Notes: generated by a model from the sequence alone, not told the origin. A stretch of 62,109 nt of DNA from Variovorax sp. 770b2 (GCF_900115685.1 NZ_FOXJ01000013.1:1-62109); one strand, 5' to 3'; counted from the stretch's first letter, positions 8,323 through 15,976 are shown. Translations and numbers: made by a program.

Positions 8323-8829
8323 ATGATCAAAGTCGGTGACACCCTTCCTTCGGCCACCCTGCAGGAATATTCCGAAGTCGAGGGCGAAGGTTGCAGCATC
8401 GGCCCGAACGCCGTGGACGTGGCCAAGGCCTCTGCCGGCAAGACCATCGCCCTGTTCGCACTGCCGGGCGCTTTCACGCCCACCTGCTCGGCCAAGCACG
8501 TGCCGGGCTACGTGCAGCATTTCGACGACTTCAAGGCCGCCGGCGTGGACGAGATCTGGTGCGTGAGCGTGAACGACGCCTTCGTGATGGGCGCCTGGGC
8601 ACGCGACCAGAAGACCGGTGCCAAGGTGCGCATGCTGGCCGACGGCAGCGCCGATTTCGCCAAGGCCACCGGCCTCACGCTCGACCTGACCGGCCGCGGC
8701 ATGGGCCTGCGCAGCAACCGTTACTCGATGCTCGTGAAGGACGGCAAGGTCGCGACGCTCAACGTCGAGGCACCGGGCAAGTTCGAAGTCAGCGACGCGG
8801 ACACGCTGCTGTCGCAAGCCCGCGGCTGA
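8323..8829 (+). CDS. Peroxiredoxin (Prx5-type, redoxin family)
   Basis: A 168-residue thiol peroxidase that would reduce hydrogen peroxide and organic peroxides in the cytoplasm. The peroxidatic cysteine is Cys55 in the motif PGAFTPTCSAKH, the signature of the Prx5/hybrid class. A further Cys80 (EIWCVSVND) is present, and GMGLRSNRYSMLVKDG near the C-terminus is typical. The start ATG at 8323 has CAGGAG 7 nt upstream; an in-frame ATG at 8290 lies inside the terminator hairpin and is rejected. It is only 13 nt beyond the S10 terminator, so expression must come from readthrough, an internal rpsQ promoter, or a start within the hairpin. No glutaredoxin domain is fused. Confidence 0.93.
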   Translation: MIKVGDTLPSATLQEYSEVEGEGCSIGPNAVDVAKASAGKTIALFALPGAFTPTCSAKHVPGYVQHFDDFKAAGVDEIWCVSVNDAFVMGAWARDQKTGAKVRMLADGSADFAKATGLTLDLTGRGMGLRSNRYSMLVKDGKVATLNVEAPGKFEVSDADTLLSQARG

Positions 8830-8833
8830 TCGA

Positions 8834-9421
8834 TCAAAGCTCTGCCTTGAGGTAGTGGGCCCCGGCGATGGGGTTGTGATAGTAGGGCGGCACTTCCACG
8901 AAGCCCAGGTCTTCGTAGAGTGCCCGCGCCGATTCCATGTCGTCCAGGGTGTCCAGCAGAACGCAGCCGTAGCCCGCGGCGCGTGCCGCGTCCAGGATCG
9001 CCTCGGCCAGTTGCCGGCCCAGCCCGAGGCCGCGGAAACCGGGCCGCACATACAGCCGCTTCATTTCCGCCGCATTCGCGTAGTCCGCGTTGTCGAGCGG
9101 GCGCAGGGCGCAGCATCCTGCAACGTGCGCGAGCGAGCCATCGGCGCGCCGCAACATGGGCGCCTGCCGGCCGGCTTCTTCCTTGATGTTGGCCGGGTCC
9201 ACCAGCGCCAGCACCAGCGTGCCGCGCGGCTCGGCGTATTCGCCGGGGAGGCCGGCCAGTTCGCCATCGAAATCCTGGAAATCCAGGTCGATGTCCAGCG
9301 AGGCCGCGTAATCACGAAAGATCGCGCGCGCGGCGTCGATCTCGTGGGCTTCGTCGGGCGTGAGCAGCACGACGACGGGCGTGTCGGCCAGCGGCAGAGG
9401 GCGTGAAACCGAAGAACTCAT
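8834..9421 (-). CDS. GNAT-family N-acetyltransferase
   Basis: A 195-residue protein with the acetyl-CoA binding motif A of the GNAT fold: EMKRLYVRPGFRGLGLGRQL, where RGLGLG is the pyrophosphate-binding loop. Later LLDTLDDMESARALYEDLGF is the usual motif B helix. The substrate cannot be read from the sequence. The ATG at 9421 overlaps the stop of the upstream cytochrome b561 gene by 4 nt (ATGA), so the two are translationally coupled; longer in-frame extensions on this strand run through the cytochrome gene and are not real. It converges on the peroxiredoxin gene with a gap of 4 nt. Confidence 0.9.
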   Translation of the reverse strand: MSSSVSRPLPLADTPVVVLLTPDEAHEIDAARAIFRDYAASLDIDLDFQDFDGELAGLPGEYAEPRGTLVLALVDPANIKEEAGRQAPMLRRADGSLAHVAGCCALRPLDNADYANAAEMKRLYVRPGFRGLGLGRQLAEAILDAARAAGYGCVLLDTLDDMESARALYEDLGFVEVPPYYHNPIAGAHYLKAEL

Positions 9422-10128
9422 ACGCGCAGCGAAGCCACCCCGTACGCCACGCCGGCACACAGCGCGAACAGCACCAGCGCCAGTCCGCGCGACGCCGCAT
9501 CGTCGCGGCTCCCGGCGACTTGGCCGTTGGCGCTGGAGACCAGCTTGTCGCCCGACACCATCGGCCGCACCAGCCGGTGCCGCTTCACCAGCACATAGAA
9601 CAGCACGGCCAGCACGTGCAGGCTCACGAGGATGATCACGATCCATTTGCCCTGGGCCTTGTGCCAGCCCGTGGCAAAGCTCACGACGGCACCTGAAACA
9701 AAGCGGGTGAGCGGCCCGGAGGCGGAGATCTCGTCGTCGGCCATGAGGCCGGTGCCGACCTGGAACGCCAGGATGGCCAGCACCGCGAACACCGACAGCG
9801 CCCCCAGCGGCGTGTGCCCGATCAGATGGTCCGGATGGGCCCGCCCGCGCAGATAGGCGACCACCGAGCCCGGTGCATAGACGAAGGCCGCAAAGCGCGA
9901 CCAGCGCCCGCCCACGAAGCCCCACAGCAGCCGGAACAGCAGCAGCGCAAGCACCGTGTACCCGAGGCGGAAGTGCCATTCCATGATGCCGCTGAGGCCC
10001 GTCCCGACCAGGCCGATCACGGCGACGGCCAGCGCCCAGTGAAACAGACGCGTCGGCAGGTCCCAGACGCGCGTGCGGGCCGCGGTGCTGGCGGTCGCCC
10101 GAAGGGCGGCCACGGAGGTGTCGGTCAT
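9418..10128 (-). CDS. Cytochrome b561-family membrane protein
   Basis: A 236-residue inner-membrane protein with four main hydrophobic segments (about 29-47, 56-72, 108-126, 162-182) plus a short C-terminal one. Candidate haem b ligands are His30 (LFHWAL), His52 (EWHFRLG), His156 (GWHKAQG) and His171 (LVSLHVLAV), arranged as in di-haem cytochromes b561 of the NiFe-hydrogenase-b/cyt-b561 clan. It probably moves electrons from quinol to a periplasmic acceptor. The divergent cytochrome c' gene 160 nt away is the likely partner; such pairs are common in proteobacteria. It is coupled to the downstream acetyltransferase. Confidence 0.92.
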   Translation of the reverse strand: MTDTSVAALRATASTAARTRVWDLPTRLFHWALAVAVIGLVGTGLSGIMEWHFRLGYTVLALLLFRLLWGFVGGRWSRFAAFVYAPGSVVAYLRGRAHPDHLIGHTPLGALSVFAVLAILAFQVGTGLMADDEISASGPLTRFVSGAVVSFATGWHKAQGKWIVIILVSLHVLAVLFYVLVKRHRLVRPMVSGDKLVSSANGQVAGSRDDAASRGLALVLFALCAGVAYGVASLRV

Positions 10129-10288
10129 CGATGGGGGCGCGGACGCGCGAGGCTGCGGAAGGCGCAGATTAGCAAAATCCGGGCGCGAGGCTGCTTCGGG
10201 TTGTTGCTATGCGCCCGACATGGCCTGCCCCTACACTCGGCCGCGGCGCCGCATTCGACGGCGTTTCCTGCCCACACAAGGACCCACG

Positions 10289-10735
10289 ATGACCCGACTT
10301 GCCTCGTTCGCCCTTGCAGCCGCCTGCGCTGCGATGTCCCTGCCCGCCGCGGCCCAGTTCGCCAAGCCCGAGGACGCCATCAAGTACCGCCAGAGCGCGC
10401 TGTTCGTGATGAGCCAGCATTTCGGCCGCCTGGGCGCCATGGCCAATGGCCGGGTTCCCTACGATGCAGCGGCGGCCGCGGCCAACGCCGAAGTCGTGGC
10501 CGAGATGGCCAAGCTGCCCTGGGCGGCCTTCGGCCCCGGCACCGAGGGCGGCAAGGCCAAGCCCGAAGTCTGGAAGGAAGACGCGAAGTTCAAGGAACGC
10601 CAGCAGAAGCTGATCGAGGAAACCGGCAAGCTAGTGGTCGCGGCCAAGGCCGGCAACATCGACGCGCTCAAGGCCCAGTTCGGCCCGACCGGCGCGAGCT
10701 GCAAGGCCTGCCACGACAGCTTCCGCAACCAGTAG
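10289..10735 (+). CDS. Cytochrome c' (class II c-type cytochrome)
   Basis: A 148-residue periplasmic haem protein. An N-terminal signal peptide ends in PAAAQ near residue 22. The single haem site C-K-A-C-H is at residues 138-142, at the extreme C-terminus, which is the defining feature of four-helix-bundle cytochromes c'. The protein starts its mature part with FAKPEDAIKYRQSALFVM, the helix-1 pattern of this family. The ATG at 10289 follows a weak AAGGA at 10278. It is divergent from cytochrome b561, suggesting a shared electron-transfer or NO-related role. Confidence 0.95.
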   Translation: MTRLASFALAAACAAMSLPAAAQFAKPEDAIKYRQSALFVMSQHFGRLGAMANGRVPYDAAAAAANAEVVAEMAKLPWAAFGPGTEGGKAKPEVWKEDAKFKERQQKLIEETGKLVVAAKAGNIDALKAQFGPTGASCKACHDSFRNQ

Positions 10736-10755
10736 GCAACGGCGGCCGCAAAAAC

Positions 10756-10783
10756 AAAAGGCGCTACCAGGTAGCGCCTTTTT
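10756..10783. terminator. Bidirectional terminator between cytochrome c' and the thioredoxin gene
   Basis: A perfect 12-bp stem (10756-10767 with 10771-10782) with a CAG loop has A-run and T-run flanks, so it can terminate transcription from both sides. It sits between converging genes. Confidence 0.9.
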
Positions 10784-10801
10784 CGTGGGACCGAAGGGGG
10801 T

Positions 10802-11299
10802 TCAGGCCTCGGCGAGCAGCTTCTCGATGAGCTTGTGCAGCTCGGCGAAGTCGGGCTCGCCCACATAGCGCTTCACGATTTCGCCCTGCTTGTTGACCAG
10901 GTAGGTGGTCGGCGTGAGCTTCACGTCGCCCCAGGCCTGCGCCACGCTGCCGGTGTTGTCGATTGCCACCTTGAACGGCAGCTTGCGGGTTTCGGCGAAG
11001 TTGACGACGTAGCTCGGCGGGTCGTAGCTCATGGCCACCGCCAGGGTGTCGTAGCCCTTGGACTTGTACTTGTCGTAGGTCGCGATGACCTTGGGCATCT
11101 CGCCGACGCAGGTCACGCAGCTGGTGGCCCAGAAGTTGACCAGGGTGACCTTGCCCTTCAGGTCGGCGGTGGTCTTCTGGCTGCCGTCCAGCAGCACGAA
11201 GGTGGAGGCCGGGGCCGCCGTGTTGCCGGAGCCGAGGTACACGCCCACGCCGACGGCCAATGCAAGAGCGACGGCGGCGGCAGCGATGTATTTTTTCAT
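10802..11299 (-). CDS. TlpA/ResA-type membrane-anchored thioredoxin
   Basis: A 165-residue thiol-disulfide protein with an N-terminal hydrophobic segment (residues 5-23) acting as membrane anchor or signal. The thioredoxin fold has the redox pair Cys61-Val-Thr-Cys64 inside FWATSCVTC; the usual TlpA motif is WCxPC, so the dipeptide and the preceding Ser differ from the classical form. The cis-proline block reads LTPTTYLVNKQG. It would reduce or oxidise cysteines of exported proteins, for example apocytochrome c; cytochrome c' next door is compatible with that. The start at 11299 was chosen for the MKKYIAAAAVALALAVGVG signal. Confidence 0.9.
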   Translation of the reverse strand: MKKYIAAAAVALALAVGVGVYLGSGNTAAPASTFVLLDGSQKTTADLKGKVTLVNFWATSCVTCVGEMPKVIATYDKYKSKGYDTLAVAMSYDPPSYVVNFAETRKLPFKVAIDNTGSVAQAWGDVKLTPTTYLVNKQGEIVKRYVGEPDFAELHKLIEKLLAEA

Positions 11300-11409
11300 G
11301 GCGGCGACTGAGGGAGGGAAAGGGGGAGGCGGCGCGATTCTAGTTCCGCCTGCGGGATGGTGCTGGCGAGGGCCCATCCGGCATCGGGTGGCTCGATAAT
11401 CGCTCCCCC

Positions 11410-11949
11410 ATGCCATCGTTCGCCCCCCGCCCCTGGCTTGCGCTGACTGCAGCGGCCGCCTTCCTCGCCGCCTGCAGCCCCACCTTCAACTGGCGCGAGG
11501 TGCAGATCGCCGATGCGGGCCTGGTCGCGCTCCTGCCCTGCAAGCCCGACCGCGCGAACCGCGCGCTGCCGCTGGGTGCCGAATCCGTGCAGGTCGACAT
11601 GGCCGGCTGCGAGACCGGCGGCGCGACCTTCGCCATTGCCCACGCCTCCGCCGACGGCCCGGTGCAGGCCGAGGCCTGGCTCCATGCCTGGCGCGCAGCC
11701 ACGCGCAGCCAGTTGGGCGAGGCGAAGGTGACAGAAGCCCCCGCGACCCTCCAGCGTGCGACCGCAACGCCCCCGCCGGTGCGGCTCGAGGCAGAACCGG
11801 CGCAGCAAGGCGCCGCGCCGGTCCAGGTGCTCTGGTTTGCCCAATCGCAGAAAAACGGCACCGTGGCCCTGTACCAGGCCACCGTGCTCGGCAAGCCGTC
11901 TTCTTCCGAGGCGCCGAAGACCTTCTTCGAGGGCCTGCGCCTTCCATGA
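11410..11949 (+). CDS. Small lipoprotein of unknown function
   Basis: A 179-residue protein with signal peptide and lipobox LAAC (Cys22), so it is likely a lipoprotein. The mature region contains two further cysteines (LLPCKPDRANR and DMAGCETGG) that could pair, and a segment reading like a conserved unknown domain (FNWREVQIADAGLVALLPCKPD). A -10-like GATAAT at 11395-11400 places transcription start only a few bases before the ATG, so the message may be nearly leaderless. No partner gene is evident. Confidence 0.75.
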   Translation: MPSFAPRPWLALTAAAAFLAACSPTFNWREVQIADAGLVALLPCKPDRANRALPLGAESVQVDMAGCETGGATFAIAHASADGPVQAEAWLHAWRAATRSQLGEAKVTEAPATLQRATATPPPVRLEAEPAQQGAAPVQVLWFAQSQKNGTVALYQATVLGKPSSSEAPKTFFEGLRLP

Positions 11950-12115
11950 CCCCGGTCCCGCCAGCCGCGACGGCGGCTGTTGCTCTGGTTCCGATAGCTG
12001 CGGCCGCGGCGGATTTTCGTGCCGCACTGTCCCTTTTTGCGGACTGCCGCGTTGTGTCGTATCTCTACTTCCCCTGGGCGGCCCCGCATAATCGAAGCGT
12101 CGTCCTCCGAGCCGC

Positions 12116-12571
12116 ATGAACAGCATCCTCATCATCGCCCACTCACCGTTCGCGCAGGCGCTGCGGCAGTGCGCGCTGCATGTGTTTCCCGATTGCGAGC
12201 AGGCCGTCGTCGCGCTGGACGTACTGCCCAACGTGTCGCCCGAGGAAACCCTGGCCGCCGCACGCATCACGCTCCAGCAGCAGCTGCATGCCCCGCGCTC
12301 GCAGGTGCTGGTGCTGGCCGATGTGTTCGGCGCCACGCCCTGCAACGTGGCGCAGAAGCTGGTGGACGGCGTTCATTCCAAGCTGGTGGCGGGCGTCAAC
12401 CTGCCGATGCTGCTGCGCGCCGTCACCTACCGCCATGAACCGCTCGACACGCTCGTGCAGCGCGCCATTGCGGGTGGCACCGCGGGCGTCATGCAGGTGG
12501 CGGTGGCGGCTCCCCAGAACCAGGCAAAAAGAAAGCACAGTGATCAAGAAATCCGTGACCATCAGCAATAA
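12116..12571 (+). CDS. PTS EIIA component, mannose (EIIA-Man) type
   Basis: A 151-residue cytosolic phosphocarrier. The fold starts MNSILIIAHSPFAQAL, where His9 in IIAHS is the phosphorylated residue of EIIA-Man proteins, and VLVLADVFGATPCNVA matches the family's DLxGGTP-like block. It accepts phosphate from HPr. No EIIB, EIIC or EIID sugar permease gene is nearby, so the likely function is regulatory, as in the manX-ptsH-ptsI relays of other betaproteobacteria. Its 3' end overlaps ptsH by 32 nt in another frame. A -10-like CATAAT is at 12087-12092. Confidence 0.93.
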   Translation: MNSILIIAHSPFAQALRQCALHVFPDCEQAVVALDVLPNVSPEETLAAARITLQQQLHAPRSQVLVLADVFGATPCNVAQKLVDGVHSKLVAGVNLPMLLRAVTYRHEPLDTLVQRAIAGGTAGVMQVAVAAPQNQAKRKHSDQEIRDHQQ

Positions 12572-12809
12572 GCTGGGCCTGCACGCACGCGCATCGGCCA
12601 AGCTGACCAAGCTCGCAGGCAGCTACCCCTGCGAGGTGTGGCTCTCGCGCGGCGACCGCCGCATCAATGCCAAGAGCATCATGGGCGTCATGATGCTGGC
12701 CGCGGGCCTGGGCTCCACCGTCGAGCTCGAGACCAACGGCCAGCAGGAAGAAGAAGCGATGAACGCCATCGTCCAGCTCATGGACGACAAGTTCGGCGAA
12801 GGCGAATGA
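12540..12809 (+). CDS. ptsH: Phosphocarrier protein HPr (GTG start)
   Basis: HPr (89 aa) moves phosphate from enzyme I to EIIA. The active site His15 lies in NKLGLHARASAKL and the regulatory position Ser46 in NAKSIMGVMML. Counting from the GTG at 12540 places these two residues at exactly the canonical positions 15 and 46, which supports this start even though it lies inside the 3' end of the EIIA gene. Ser46 suggests that HPr kinase (HprK) control is possible; hprK is not in the window. A REP-like element follows immediately. Confidence 0.95.
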   Translation: MIKKSVTISNKLGLHARASAKLTKLAGSYPCEVWLSRGDRRINAKSIMGVMMLAAGLGSTVELETNGQQEEEAMNAIVQLMDDKFGEGE

Positions 12810-12851
12810 AATGGTCCACCCCCAGGCTTTTTCACTTCGTGTAAACGCCAA

Positions 12852-12904
12852 CCCCCTTCCAGGGGGCGATGCCAGCCGCCCGGCAAAGCCGGTTCGACGG
12901 CATC
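12852..12904. repeat. REP-like nested palindrome between ptsH and ptsI
   Basis: The ptsH-ptsI spacer (12810-12958) contains a compact set of palindromes: CCCCCT-tcc-AGGGGG (12852-12866), an outer stem GATGCC / GGCATC (12868-12873 with 12899-12904), and inside it CCGGC-aaa-GCCGG (12880-12892). The style, with GGCAAAGCCGGTTCGACGGC, resembles dispersed intergenic palindromes I associate with Comamonadaceae genomes. Only one copy is in the window, so its repetitive nature is inferred. Confidence 0.55.
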
Positions 12905-12958
12905 TCCCGAATCTGCTTTCTTCGCTTCGCGCTCGCGGCGAACGGGGGCTCTGAAGCC

Positions 12959-14758
12959 ATGACCTTCGCAGTCCACGGCCTCCCAGTTGCCCGTGGCATC
13001 GCCATCGGCCGCGCGGTGCTGGTGGTGTCCAGCCGCATCGACGTCGCCCACTACTTCATCAAGCCCGAGGAAATCGGGACCGAGATCGACCGCGTGCGCA
13101 CCGCGCGCAACGCCGTCGCCGACGAACTGGCCAAGCTGCAGACCAGCGTGGCGCAGATGGGCCCGAACGACGCGCCGCACGAGCTCGCCGCGCTGCTCGA
13201 GGTGCACCAGATGCTGCTGCAGGACGAGGCCCTCACCGGCGGCGTCAAGCACTGGATCACCGACCGGCTCTACAACGCCGAATGGGCGCTGACCACGCAG
13301 CTGGAGATCATCGCGCGCCAGTTCGACGAGATGGAGGACGAGTACCTGCGCGAGCGCAAGGCCGACCTGGAGCAGGTGGTCGAGCGCCTGCTGCATCGCA
13401 TGAAGGGCACGGCCGCAGTGCTCGCGCCCAGCCCGCCGCGCCGCAAGCGCGCCACCAGCCACGACGAGGACGACGATCCCACCGCGGGCGACGGCATCGA
13501 CGTGCCGCTGGTGCTGATCGCGCACGACCTCTCGCCGGCCGACATGCTCCAGTTCAAGAAGAGCGTGTTCGCGGGCTTCGTGACCGACGTGGGCGGGCGC
13601 ACCTCGCACACCGCCATCGTCGCGCGCAGCATGGACATCCCGGCCATCGTCGGCGCGCGCACCGCGAGCCAGCTGGTGCGCCAGGACGACTGGGTCATCA
13701 TCGACGGCGACGCCGGCGTGATGATCATCGATCCCTCGCCGATCATCCTGGCCGAGTACGGTTTCAAGCAGCGCCAGGGCGATCTCGAACGCGGGCGCCT
13801 TGCGCGGCTGCGCCACAAGCCGGCCGTCACGCTCGATGGCCAGCGCGTCGAGTTGCTTGCCAACATCGAGATGCCCGAGGACACCGTGGGTGCCGTCAAG
13901 GCCGGTGCGGTGGGCGTGGGCCTGTTTCGCAGCGAATTCCTCTTCATGGGCCGTGAGTCGTCGGCGCGCCAGACGCGCCTGCCCGACGAGGAAGAGCAGT
14001 ACCAGGCCTACAAGCGCGCGGTCGAGGGCATGCAGGGCATGCCGGTCACCATCCGCACCATCGACGTGGGCGCCGACAAGCAGCTGGAGAACAAGTCCGG
14101 CAGCAAGCAGGAGCACCTGAACCCCGCGCTCGGCCTGCGCGCGATCCGCTGGAGCCTGGCCGATCCGGCGATGTTCCTCACGCAGCTGCGCGCCATCCTG
14201 CGCGCCGCGGCGCACGGCGAAATCCACTTGCTGATCCCGATGCTCGCGCACGCGAGCGAGATCCGCCAGACGCTCTCGCTGATCGACTTCGCGCGCACCG
14301 AGCTGGACAACCGCGGCGTCGTGCATGGCGCCGTGAAGCTGGGCGCCATGATCGAGATTCCGGCGGCCGCGCTCACGCTCAAGACCTTCTTGAAGCACTT
14401 CGATTTCCTGTCGATCGGCACCAACGACCTGATCCAGTACACGCTGGCCATCGACCGTGCCGACGAGTCGGTCGCGCACCTCTACGACCCCGCGCATCCC
14501 GCGGTGCTCAAGCTCGTGGCCGACACCATCGCCGAGTGCCGCCGCCAGGGCAAGGGGGTCGCCGTGTGCGGGGAAATGGCCGGCGACGTGGCCTTCACCC
14601 GCCTGCTGCTCGGACTGGGGTTGCGCAGCTTCTCGATGCACCCGTCGCGCATCCTGGCCGTGAAGCAGGAAGTGCTGCGCGCGGACACCAGCAAGCTGGA
14701 ACCCTGGGCGCGCGGCGTGCTCGAGTCGGACGACCCCGCGGCCGCGCTCACGGGCTGA
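12959..14758 (+). CDS. ptsI: PTS enzyme I (phosphoenolpyruvate-protein phosphotransferase)
   Basis: Enzyme I (599 aa) autophosphorylates with PEP and passes phosphate to HPr. The swivelling-domain active site is His217 in GGRTSHTAIVARS. The C-terminal PEP-binding barrel shows GLFRSEFLFMGR, FLSIGTNDLIQYTLAIDR and the catalytic Cys in GVAVCGEMAGD. An unusual Arg/Asp-rich insert (SPPRRKRATSHDEDDDPTAG, about 159-179) separates the N-terminal domain parts. ATG 12959 was chosen since upstream in-frame sequence is the REP-like spacer. Together with HPr and EIIA it forms a relay with no permease, so its output is probably regulatory. Confidence 0.95.
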   Translation: MTFAVHGLPVARGIAIGRAVLVVSSRIDVAHYFIKPEEIGTEIDRVRTARNAVADELAKLQTSVAQMGPNDAPHELAALLEVHQMLLQDEALTGGVKHWITDRLYNAEWALTTQLEIIARQFDEMEDEYLRERKADLEQVVERLLHRMKGTAAVLAPSPPRRKRATSHDEDDDPTAGDGIDVPLVLIAHDLSPADMLQFKKSVFAGFVTDVGGRTSHTAIVARSMDIPAIVGARTASQLVRQDDWVIIDGDAGVMIIDPSPIILAEYGFKQRQGDLERGRLARLRHKPAVTLDGQRVELLANIEMPEDTVGAVKAGAVGVGLFRSEFLFMGRESSARQTRLPDEEEQYQAYKRAVEGMQGMPVTIRTIDVGADKQLENKSGSKQEHLNPALGLRAIRWSLADPAMFLTQLRAILRAAAHGEIHLLIPMLAHASEIRQTLSLIDFARTELDNRGVVHGAVKLGAMIEIPAAALTLKTFLKHFDFLSIGTNDLIQYTLAIDRADESVAHLYDPAHPAVLKLVADTIAECRRQGKGVAVCGEMAGDVAFTRLLLGLGLRSFSMHPSRILAVKQEVLRADTSKLEPWARGVLESDDPAAALTG

Positions 14759-14886
14759 CGCGCCAACGCGCGCACCGGACGACGGGCGCGGCGTCGATCC
14801 GTCTCTGCCTGCCTGCCTTCCATTCGGTCTCCAAGCGCCGCACATGGGCCGCGGCGTTGCGTCGCTGAATCCGAAAGCAATAGCGC

Positions 14887-14916
14887 CGCAATAAAACGAA
14901 ACACGCCGAAACCGCG
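14887..14916 (+). repeat. 30-bp upstream element, copy 1
   Basis: A 30-bp sequence identical to 15411-15440, here beginning 98 nt before the ATG of the 128-residue exported protein. It contains GAAAC-N5-GAAAC (tandem half sites one helical turn apart), a layout like CpxR/OmpR-family operators. The identity resumes just after it (GAnAGGACTT). Confidence 0.7.
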
Positions 14917-14984
14917 GCGAAAGGACTTGCCGCGCATGCGCAAGCACGATCAGGGCTCCTCCAACCCCCTGAAAGGTTTGCATC

Positions 14985-15371
14985 ATGAAGTCCCTCTCCC
15001 TCTCCCTCTCCCTGACCCAGATCATCGCCGTCGGCTCGTTCGTCATGCTCGCTGCTGCGGGCGCCAAGGCCGAGAGCTATGACGGCGTGCAATCGGCCGT
15101 GTCGGCCAAGAGCCGCGCCGAGGTCGGCGCCGAAGCCGTGCGCACCGCCTCGGCCCCGAACCAGAACATCGTGCGCGGCTCGCGCGGCGCCGAAACCGTG
15201 GCGGTCTCGACCGACCGCTCGCGCGTCGTGGCCGAAGCCGTGCGCACCGCCGCCGCGCCGGACCAGAACGTGTCCTCGGGCTCGCGCGTGAACAGCAAGG
15301 TCATCTCGACCATGCAGAACCCCGTTGATGCACGCGCCGAAGCCGCGCGCAGCAACAGCAGCAAGCTCTGA
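14985..15371 (+). CDS. Small exported protein with internal tandem duplication
   Basis: A 128-residue protein with a signal peptide (hydrophobic run about 8-24, cleavage near AKAES) and no cysteine. The mature part holds two copies of a ~20-residue unit: AEAVRTASAPNQNIVRGSRG at about 50-69 and AEAVRTAAAPDQNVSSGSRV at about 85-104, both preceded by Ser/Arg/Val-rich spacers. No family was recognised. It lies upstream of a Spy/CpxP-like gene and shares with it a 30-bp upstream element at an equal distance, suggesting co-regulation in an envelope-stress response. Confidence 0.75.
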   Translation: MKSLSLSLSLTQIIAVGSFVMLAAAGAKAESYDGVQSAVSAKSRAEVGAEAVRTASAPNQNIVRGSRGAETVAVSTDRSRVVAEAVRTAAAPDQNVSSGSRVNSKVISTMQNPVDARAEAARSNSSKL

Positions 15372-15410
15372 GCAACAAAGCGACCCGCCTCGCGCTGTTG
15401 CCTCGCCCGT

Positions 15411-15440
15411 CGCAATAAAACGAAACACGCCGAAACCGCG
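15411..15440 (+). repeat. 30-bp upstream element, copy 2
   Basis: Exact second copy of 14887-14916, beginning 101 nt before the ATG of the Spy/CpxP-like gene, in the same orientation. Equal spacing to the downstream starts suggests a duplicated promoter or operator rather than a chance repeat, though a dispersed genomic repeat remains possible. Confidence 0.7.
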
Positions 15441-15511
15441 CCGAGAGGACTTCGGAGCGAGCAAATCGCACCATCGAGCTTCCTCTTCTTCCGACAACAC
15501 AAGGACGTCTC

Positions 15512-15976
15512 ATGAAACACTGGATCAAGCGCACTCTCTTCGGTTTCGCCGGCGCAGCGATGGTGGCTGGCAGCATCGCCGGCTGTGCAGGACAACGCCA
15601 CGGCTGGGGCGGCGACAGCGCCGAGTTCCGCGGCAAGATGGTCGAGCGCGTGGGCAGCAAGCTCGAGCTCGACGCCTCGCAAAAGCAGAAGCTCACCGCG
15701 CTCGCCGAGAAGCTGCAGGCACAGCGTGAAGCCATGCGCGGCGCGGGTGGCGCGGGCGATCCGCGCTCGCAGTTCAAGGCGCTGTTCGCGGGCAACAAGC
15801 TCGACCAGGCGGGTGCCACGCGGCTCATCGACGAGAAGACGACCGCGGTGCGCAACGGCAGCCCCGAAATCATCGCCGCCGCCGCCGACTTCTACGACAG
15901 CCTGAACGCCGCCCAGCAACAAAAGGTCCGCGATTTCATGGACCGCGGCGGCCGCCGCTGGAGTCGTCATGGCTGA
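15512..15976 (+). CDS. Spy/CpxP-like periplasmic protein
   Basis: A 154-residue exported protein. The N-terminus is a signal sequence ending in IAGC (Cys25), so it may be lipidated. The mature part is alpha-helical with two LTxxQ-like blocks characteristic of Spy/CpxP chaperones: LDASQKQKLTALAEKLQAQ and YDSLNAAQQQKVRDFMD. Such proteins bind unfolded periplasmic proteins or inhibit a CpxA-type kinase. The neighbouring response regulator and kinase genes fit this role. Its stop overlaps the start of the following DUF4260 gene by 8 nt. Confidence 0.85.
   Translation: MKHWIKRTLFGFAGAAMVAGSIAGCAGQRHGWGGDSAEFRGKMVERVGSKLELDASQKQKLTALAEKLQAQREAMRGAGGAGDPRSQFKALFAGNKLDQAGATRLIDEKTTAVRNGSPEIIAAAADFYDSLNAAQQQKVRDFMDRGGRRWSRHG

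Noticed and set aside
12623..15067. Minus-strand frame of 814 codons opposite ptsI
   Set aside because: Complement of enzyme I; composition is antisense-like and no motif is visible.
14887..15440. Two identical 30-bp sequences considered as a CRISPR remnant or transposon ends
   Set aside because: Only two copies, in direct orientation, separated by a real gene, with no cas genes, no transposase and no target duplications.
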